From: Rhizobium sp. Root274 | GTDB lineage: Bacteria; Pseudomonadota; Alphaproteobacteria; Rhizobiales; Rhizobiaceae | NCBI RefSeq assembly: GCF_001429245.1 | Contig: NZ_LMJE01000010.1 | Span: 62,001 to 126,000 of the forward strand | Length of the DNA stretch: 64,000 nt | Direction: 5' to 3' | Shown here: one piece after another, positions 59,007-64,000 of the stretch | Numbering within the stretch: the stretch's first letter is position 1 | Layout of the letters: every line of letters starts with the position of its first letter | Program-made: the position numbers and the translations under genes | The notes under the pieces: model-generated | What the model saw: only the letters and a program-made list of their open reading frames with translations | The model's database searches: none | What the model was told of the DNA's origin: nothing

Positions 59007-59831
59007 ATGAAACTGGCGCGGTTCAACCGCCTTTTCGGCACGTCTGGAAACTGCTTCGACGTGGCCATCGACCACGGGATGTTCAACGAGCGCACTTTCC
59101 TCGCCGGCATCGAGAACATGCGCACGGCGATCGACATCATTGCAGCGGCGGCCCCCGACGCAATCCAGCTGCCACCGGGCACTGCCCCCATGCTGCAATC
59201 GATCCCTGGCAAGACCCGTCCAGCCCTCGTGCTGCGCACCGATATTGCCAATATCTACGGCAATCCGCTGCCAAGCGCCCTCTTCTCGGAAGTCATCGAC
59301 CGCCCGGTTGAACAGGCAATCGCGCTCGATGCGGCTTGCGTGGTCGTCAACCTGCTGATGCTGCCGAACCAGCCGGAAGTCTACCGCGCCTGCGTGCGCA
59401 ACGTGAACAGCCTGAAGCGTGAATGCGAGATCTACGGCATGCCACTGATGGTCGAGCCGCTGGTCATGCAGGACAATTCCAAGGGTGCCTATATGGTGGA
59501 CGGCGCGATCGACAAGATCCTACCGCTGGTCCGCCAGGCTGCCGAACTGGGTGCCGACATCATCAAGGCCGATCCCTGCGACGACGTGACGGAATACCAC
59601 CGCGTGATCGAGATCGCTCAGGGGCTGCCAGTCCTCGTTCGCGGCGGTGGCAGGGTCTCCGACCAGGAAATCCTCTCGCGCACCAAAGTGCTGATGGAGC
59701 AGGGGGCACGCGGCATCGTCTATGGCCGCAACGTCATCCAGCACGCCAATCCGGGCGGCATGACCCGTGCCTTGATGGCGATCGTCCATGACGGCGCAAC
59801 CGCCGAGGAGGCGTCGCGCCACCTTAGCTAA
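59007..59831 (+). CDS. DhnA/LsrF-type class I aldolase
   Basis: This 274-residue TIM-barrel aldolase is of the DhnA/DeoC-FbaB group. The Schiff-base lysine is Lys187 in GADIIKADPCDD, and the phosphate-binding end shows VLVRGGGRVSD and GIVYGRNVIQH. Such enzymes cleave phosphorylated ketoses. GGGAGGA precedes ATG 59007. It is first in an operon with a dehydrogenase, an isomerase-like cupin, a PfkB kinase and a sugar ABC transporter, so it probably performs the final C-C cleavage of the pathway. The sugar is unknown. Confidence 0.8.
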   Translation: MKLARFNRLFGTSGNCFDVAIDHGMFNERTFLAGIENMRTAIDIIAAAAPDAIQLPPGTAPMLQSIPGKTRPALVLRTDIANIYGNPLPSALFSEVIDRPVEQAIALDAACVVVNLLMLPNQPEVYRACVRNVNSLKRECEIYGMPLMVEPLVMQDNSKGAYMVDGAIDKILPLVRQAAELGADIIKADPCDDVTEYHRVIEIAQGLPVLVRGGGRVSDQEILSRTKVLMEQGARGIVYGRNVIQHANPGGMTRALMAIVHDGATAEEASRHLS

Positions 59832-59857
59832 GGCAGCGTGACGGGAGGAGGAAAGAC

Positions 59858-60997
59858 ATGAAGACATTTCGTTTCGGCGTCATCGGCTGTGGCCTGATGG
59901 GACGCGAATTCGCCAGCGCCGCCGCGCGCTGGATGCATCTGACGGACGCCAAGGCCCGGCCGGAGATCGTCGCGGTCTGCGACACCAATCCGGACCTGAT
60001 GGCATGGTTTCAAACCCATGTCCCCTCGGTCCGCCAAGCAACCACCGATTACCGCGAACTGCTGGCCAATCCCGATGTCGACGCAATCTACTGCGCAGTT
60101 CCCCATGTCCTGCACGCAGAGTTCTACACGGACATTCTGAAGGCCGGAAAACACCTGCTGGGCGAAAAGCCCTTTGGTATGGACCGCGAGCAGAACCGGG
60201 CGATCATGGCAGTGTTCGCTGAACATCCGGAGCTTATCGTCCGCTGCTCGTCGGAAATGCCTTACTTCCCCGGCGCCCAGAAGGTGATCGCACTCGCGGC
60301 AAGCGGCGAGATGGGCGAGATCCTCGAAGTCGAGGCCGGCTTCCTGCATTCTTCCGACATTGATCCGAATAAGCCGATTAACTGGAAGCGCATGGAGCAC
60401 ATCAACGGCGCGTATGGCTGCATGGGCGATCTCGGCATGCATGTCTTGCACGTGCCGCTCCGCCTCGGCTGGCGGCCGGAAACCCTGCACGCAAACCTCG
60501 TGAAGCGAGTGACAGAGCGCCCGGATGGGAAGGGCAACACCGTGCCCTGCACCACCTGGGACAATGCAACGATCAGCAGCCGCGTACGCACCGCCGACCA
60601 GGATTTCCCGCTCGTCTTGAAGACCTGGCGCATTGCCCCGGGCGAATCCAACACCTGGTACATCCGCATCCTCGGCATGAAGAAGAGTGCCTTCTTCTCG
60701 ACCAAGCAACCGCGTCAGTGGCAGTGGATGGACTACAACGGCAGCACACAGTCGTGGAACACCGAGGATCTCGGCTACGGCTCTGTCTTCCCCGCCATCA
60801 CCGGCAAGATCTTCGAATTCGGTTTCGCCGATGCGATCCAACAGATGTGGGCGGCCTTCGTCGACGAACTGGCCGGCGGCACGGCAAACGGCTTCCCTTG
60901 CGCCAGCCCCGCTGAGGCTTCGGCCCACCATGCGGTGCTGACGGCAGCCCTGCAGTCCGGTCTCGAAAACCGCGTCGTCACCGTCGATTACGATTGA
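59858..60997 (+). CDS. Gfo/Idh/MocA-family NAD(P) oxidoreductase
   Basis: This 379-residue protein has an N-terminal Rossmann domain (FRFGVIGCGLMGREFASAA) with the family motif GEKPFGMD, and a C-terminal substrate domain with GDLGMHVLHVPLRLGW, which carries the usual histidine pair region. Members oxidise or reduce sugars, inositols and related compounds. GGAGGAGGAAAG precedes ATG 59858. It follows the aldolase by 26 bp and precedes the isomerase-like gene by nine bases. It may introduce or remove a keto group before phosphorylation. Confidence 0.88.
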   Translation: MKTFRFGVIGCGLMGREFASAAARWMHLTDAKARPEIVAVCDTNPDLMAWFQTHVPSVRQATTDYRELLANPDVDAIYCAVPHVLHAEFYTDILKAGKHLLGEKPFGMDREQNRAIMAVFAEHPELIVRCSSEMPYFPGAQKVIALAASGEMGEILEVEAGFLHSSDIDPNKPINWKRMEHINGAYGCMGDLGMHVLHVPLRLGWRPETLHANLVKRVTERPDGKGNTVPCTTWDNATISSRVRTADQDFPLVLKTWRIAPGESNTWYIRILGMKKSAFFSTKQPRQWQWMDYNGSTQSWNTEDLGYGSVFPAITGKIFEFGFADAIQQMWAAFVDELAGGTANGFPCASPAEASAHHAVLTAALQSGLENRVVTVDYD

Positions 60998-61006
60998 GGC
61001 GAGGCG

Positions 61007-61678
61007 ATGAAACGCTCTGAAATCAATGAGGCCCTACGCTTCGCCATCGGAATGCTTGAGACCTGGCGTTGGTCGCTGCCGGCCTGGGGCCAGTGGACAT
61101 CTGCAGACGTCGCGGCCAATCCCAAGGCGGCACACTATCTGCGCAGCCGCCAGCTGGGCTGGGACGTGACCGACTTCGGCTCCGGCCGCTTTACGGAGCA
61201 GGGTCTCGTCCTTTTCTGCCTGCGCAACGGCATCCTCGGTATGGACGGCGAACGCTGCTATGCGGAGAAACTGCTCTTCATTCAGGAGGGCCAGCTGACG
61301 CCAGCCCATCTGCACAAGGCCAAGCAGGAAGACATCATCAACCGCGCCGGTGGCGATCTTGTCATCGAGTTCTGCGCAGCCGACGCGGCGGATAAGACAA
61401 CCGCCTCCGACGTCACCGTCCTCGTGGACGGGATCGAACACCAACTCGCCACCTGGGAACCGCTGATCCTCCACCCGGGCCAGAGCGTCACCATCCCGAC
61501 CGGTCTCTACCACCGCTTCTATGGTGTCAAGGGAACCGGTCCCGTCCTGGTCGGCGAAGTCAGCCAGGTCAACGACGACCGGACCGACAATTACTTCCTG
61601 GAGCCGATCGGTCGCTTCGCCGATATCGAGGAGGACGAACCGCCCCTGCGGCCCCTCTGGAACGAGGGGAGCGTCTGA
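61007..61678 (+). CDS. D-lyxose isomerase-like cupin protein
   Basis: This 223-residue protein resembles the D-lyxose ketol-isomerase family, single-domain cupins that use a metal to interconvert lyxose/xylulose or mannose/fructose. Metal ligands are visible in LTPAHLHKAKQEDIINR (HxH plus Glu) and the late histidine in TGLYHRFYG. The N-terminus MKRSEINEALRFAIGMLE and WDVTDFGSGRFTEQGLVLFCLRNG are family-like. It overlaps the kinase start by one base (TGATG). In this operon it likely converts an aldose to a ketose. Confidence 0.8.
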   Translation: MKRSEINEALRFAIGMLETWRWSLPAWGQWTSADVAANPKAAHYLRSRQLGWDVTDFGSGRFTEQGLVLFCLRNGILGMDGERCYAEKLLFIQEGQLTPAHLHKAKQEDIINRAGGDLVIEFCAADAADKTTASDVTVLVDGIEHQLATWEPLILHPGQSVTIPTGLYHRFYGVKGTGPVLVGEVSQVNDDRTDNYFLEPIGRFADIEEDEPPLRPLWNEGSV

Positions 61679-62739
61679 TGAGAGCCGGGGAGGAGGTTCG
61701 CAACGGACATAACAGAGAACAGCGCGGCGGCATCGTTTGTGTCGGCAACTTCATCGTCGATCGCATTCACACCCTGTCCTATTGGCCGGAGCAAGGAAGC
61801 CTTGCCCACATCCTGCATCAGGACATGGGCGTCGGGGGCGGTGCAGCCAATGTGGTCACGGACCTTGCCTCTCTCGGCTTCCCGGGTCACCTTTCGGTCG
61901 CTGGCGCCCTGGGCGATGATCGGGACGGCGACTATGTGCGTGATCGCCATGCAGCCCTCGGTATCGACATCACTGGCCTTCGCACCCTGCCCGGTCATGC
62001 CACGGCCCATACCCATGTGATGAACGTACCGGGCCAGAGCCGCACCTTCTTCTATCATGGCGGCTCCAACGATCTGTTGACCGACGGCGCTATCGATCCC
62101 ACGACCTATGCAGCAAGCGGTCACAGGATCTTTTACCTGGGTTACTTAATGCTCCTGCCGGCGCTTGACCGGAAGGACGAGCACGGTTCATCCGGCGCGG
62201 CCCGCTTACTGAAGGCTGCTCGGGAGGCGGGACTCATGACCTGCGTCGACTTCGTCTCCAGCGAAGACCCCGCCTTCGCCGAACAGGTGGCCGTCGCCTT
62301 GCCGCATTGCGACTATGTCATTGTCAACGAGACCGAGGCAGGCCGCGCAACCGGCATCACGGTTCGCGACGAGGCAGGATCACTGCTGATGTCCGAGGTG
62401 GAAACGGCAGGACAGAAACTGCTGGACGGCGGCGTCGCCAAGGGCGTTGTCATCCATGCGCCCGAGCTTTCCATCTGGTTTACCCCTGGCAACGCGCCGG
62501 TCAGAACACCGGCCTTTCCCGTTGATCCCAAAGCGATCGTCAGCCCCGTCGGCGCCGGAGATGCCTTCTGCGCCGCCGTGCTCTACGGCCTGCACGAGGG
62601 CTGGTCGATCGACACCATTTCCGCTGTCGCCCATCGCGCAGCGGTCCATTGTCTCGGCGGCGCGACTGCCACCGACGGCATACCCGACATGTCGGTCCTG
62701 CTCGCCGAAATCGGCGACAGCGTTCCGGCAGCCGGATAG
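61678..62739 (+). CDS. PfkB-family sugar kinase
   Basis: This is a 353-residue ribokinase-type kinase. The first motif is GGGAANVVTDLASLG, the second is SPVGAGDAFCAAVLYGL with the catalytic Asp at about residue 295, and NETEAGRATGI marks the phosphate side. It phosphorylates a sugar or ketose. The ATG at 61678 shares a base with the upstream stop; the family core begins about 20 residues later, and a GGGGAGGAGG stretch lies inside this extension with no usable in-frame start after it. Confidence 0.86.
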   Translation: MRAGEEVRNGHNREQRGGIVCVGNFIVDRIHTLSYWPEQGSLAHILHQDMGVGGGAANVVTDLASLGFPGHLSVAGALGDDRDGDYVRDRHAALGIDITGLRTLPGHATAHTHVMNVPGQSRTFFYHGGSNDLLTDGAIDPTTYAASGHRIFYLGYLMLLPALDRKDEHGSSGAARLLKAAREAGLMTCVDFVSSEDPAFAEQVAVALPHCDYVIVNETEAGRATGITVRDEAGSLLMSEVETAGQKLLDGGVAKGVVIHAPELSIWFTPGNAPVRTPAFPVDPKAIVSPVGAGDAFCAAVLYGLHEGWSIDTISAVAHRAAVHCLGGATATDGIPDMSVLLAEIGDSVPAAG

Positions 62740-62798
62740 CAGCCCGATCCCGGCGAGGAGGCCGTGATCACCCATCGAAACCTTAGGGAGGAAAGACC

Positions 62799-63746
62799 AT
62801 GAAGAAGATCATTATCGCAGCAACGCTCGGTCTCGCGGCCAGCACAGGCATCGCCACAGCCGAAGACAAGCCGGTCATCGCCAGCATCGTCTTTCAGGGC
62901 GACCAGTTCATGAAGTCGCAGCAGGCCGGCATGCGCGATGCCGGTGAGAAGGCCGGCGCCGAAGTGCTGGAAATCAACATCGACGGCGACCAGGCCAAGG
63001 AAAGCCAGGCGATCGACACCTATATCGCCCGCAAGGTCAACGCGATCGTCATCGCCCCCGTCTCCGCCAAGAACTCGGCAGCGGCCCTGAAGCGCGCCCG
63101 TGATGCCGGTATCGTTGTCGTCGCCGTCAATGGCGGCCTGACGGAAACGGGCATCGCACAGGCAACCTTCTCGACATCGAACAAGGATCTCGGCGCAACC
63201 ACCGGTAAGGCGGCCGCGAGCTTCATCAAGGAAACCCTGGGCGGCAAGGCCAAGGTTGCGATCCTCGGCTTCAAGTCTCTCCTGCCGGAACAGAGCGGCG
63301 AGCGCACCGAGGGCTTCAAGGAAGCGGCCGCTGAAGGCAACAGCATCGACGTCGTGACCGAACAAGATGCATGGCTGCCGGAAAAAGCCGTCTCGGTCGC
63401 AACCGACATCCTGACGGCCAATGCCGATGTCAACGTCATCTATGCGGCCAATGAAGGCGGCACCATCGGTGCCATGCAGGCCGTACGCAATGCCGGCAAG
63501 GCTGGCTCCGTCTACGTCTTCGGCATCGACGGTTCGGAGCAGCTGGCCAAGGGCCTGCTCTCCTCCGACAACGTGCTGCAGGCCGTAACTGCCCAGTCGC
63601 CGTTCGACATGGGTGCCAGCGGTGTGAACGCTGCGCTCGCAATCCTGAAGGGCGAAAAGGTGGAAGAACAGACTTCCGTCCCGACGCTGCTCCTGTCGCG
63701 CACAGAGCCTGATGCGGTCAAGGCCTTCGCAGAGTCGCTGAAGTAA
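62799..63746 (+). CDS. Sugar ABC transporter periplasmic binding protein (RbsB-like)
   Basis: This 315-residue protein has a signal peptide cut after GIATA (residue 21). The Peripla_BP_4 fold shows VIASIVFQGDQFMKSQQAGM, EINIDGDQAKESQAIDTYIARKVNAIVIAP and VYVFGIDGSEQLAKGLL. GGGAGGAAAG precedes ATG 62799. A strong hairpin follows the stop, then the ATPase gene, the same layout as rhaS-rhaT. It probably brings in the sugar processed by the enzymes upstream. Confidence 0.9.
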   Translation: MKKIIIAATLGLAASTGIATAEDKPVIASIVFQGDQFMKSQQAGMRDAGEKAGAEVLEINIDGDQAKESQAIDTYIARKVNAIVIAPVSAKNSAAALKRARDAGIVVVAVNGGLTETGIAQATFSTSNKDLGATTGKAAASFIKETLGGKAKVAILGFKSLLPEQSGERTEGFKEAAAEGNSIDVVTEQDAWLPEKAVSVATDILTANADVNVIYAANEGGTIGAMQAVRNAGKAGSVYVFGIDGSEQLAKGLLSSDNVLQAVTAQSPFDMGASGVNAALAILKGEKVEEQTSVPTLLLSRTEPDAVKAFAESLK

Positions 63747-63778
63747 GGCCGGCGGAGAGACCTCCATCCCGCTGGAAC

Positions 63779-63808
63779 GGGTGCAGAGCACGACCGTGCT
63801 TTGCACCC
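63779..63808 (+). terminator. Intercistronic hairpin after the second sugar-binding protein gene
   Basis: GGGTGCAGAGCAC (63779-63791) pairs with GTGCTTTGCACCC (63796-63808) over 13 positions with one G-U pair and a four-base loop. No T run follows. The ATPase gene starts 38 bp later, so this is likely an mRNA-stability or attenuation element, as between rhaS and rhaT. Confidence 0.65.
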
Positions 63809-63846
63809 CACTCCCCCGATTGCACGCTGGAATGCACGGAGCAACG

Positions 63847-64000
63847 ATGGCAAACGCGCTTGAACTGCGGCACCTGACGAAACACTACGGGGCCGTCAAG
63901 GCACTGAACGACTTCAGCCATTCCTTCGCGAAAGGCCAAGTCCATGCGCTGCTCGGCAAGAACGGCTCGGGCAAGAGCACCTTCATCAAGATGCTCGCCG
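63847..64000 (+). CDS. Sugar ABC transporter ATP-binding protein (5' part, runs off the window)
   Basis: The first 51 codons are present, reading ALELRHLTKHYGAVKALNDFSH and the Walker A motif GKNGSGKSTF. GGAG five bases before ATG 63847 supports the start. It matches the CUT2-type ATPases such as RbsA, as expected after an RbsB-like gene. Permease genes and possibly a LacI regulator would be expected beyond base 64000. Confidence 0.9.
   Translation, partial: MANALELRHLTKHYGAVKALNDFSHSFAKGQVHALLGKNGSGKSTFIKMLA

Noticed and set aside
1..64000. tRNA, rRNA, CRISPR arrays, insertion sequences, phage or plasmid genes
   Set aside because: No cloverleaf-like or rRNA-like sequence, no array of regular repeats, and no transposase, integrase or replication gene was found on reading both strands.

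Overview
The window is GC-rich, densely coded chromosomal or chromid-type DNA from an alphaproteobacterium, most likely a member of the Rhizobiaceae. This rests on the rhizobial arrangement of the L-rhamnose locus (rhaD divergent from rhaRSTPQUK), a BA14K-family protein, HWE/HisKA_2 kinases, a LOV kinase next to a single-domain receiver, TRAP and ABC sugar loci, and a large exopolysaccharide-type cluster. I see no rRNA, tRNA, CRISPR array, insertion sequence or phage gene.

Layout. (1) 1-8885: L-rhamnose uptake and catabolism. (2) 9141-14472: an aa3/caa3-like heme-copper oxidase locus with a fused subunit I-III. (3) 15011-15934: an EamA-type exporter. (4) 16017-26267: a divergent sugar-acid locus with a TRAP transporter, a fumarylacetoacetate-hydrolase-family dehydratase, a GntR/FCD regulator, a GlcD-type oxidase, two NAD(P) dehydrogenases and an IlvD/Edd-family dehydratase. 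(5) 26417-27070: a secreted BA14K protein. (6) 27183-30787: a LovK/LovR-like light-sensing pair and a divergent HWE kinase. (7) 30941-46053: a surface-polysaccharide cluster with Wzy-like, Wzx-like and Wzz/Wzc-like proteins, five glycosyltransferases, an epimerase, a PIG-L deacetylase and a tandem alpha/beta hydrolase. (8) 46195-51425: sulfate uptake (cysTWA, sbp) with an Rrf2 regulator and two small proteins. (9) 51911-52570: a 1-Cys peroxiredoxin. (10) 52826-58849: an RND efflux operon with two adaptors and a divergent TetR. (11) 58920-64000: a LacI-type-operator-controlled sugar locus (aldolase, Gfo/Idh dehydrogenase, lyxose-isomerase-like cupin, PfkB kinase, ABC transporter) that runs off the right edge.

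How the genes work together. The rhamnose genes form one coupled unit: RhaS/T/P/Q import the sugar, RhaU interconverts anomers, RhaK phosphorylates rhamnulose and RhaD cleaves the product and oxidises lactaldehyde. The sugar-acid genes appear to be controlled from two similar GntR-type palindromes. The last locus contains the isomerase-kinase-aldolase logic of a complete sugar pathway, but its substrate is not evident.

The most notable non-coding signals are a mirror-image operator pair between rhaD and rhaR, two 16-bp LacI-type operators flanking a good sigma70-like promoter, and hairpins placed just after both sugar-binding-protein genes. Uncertain points are the coxB start codon, several non-ATG starts, and all substrate assignments outside rhamnose and sulfate.
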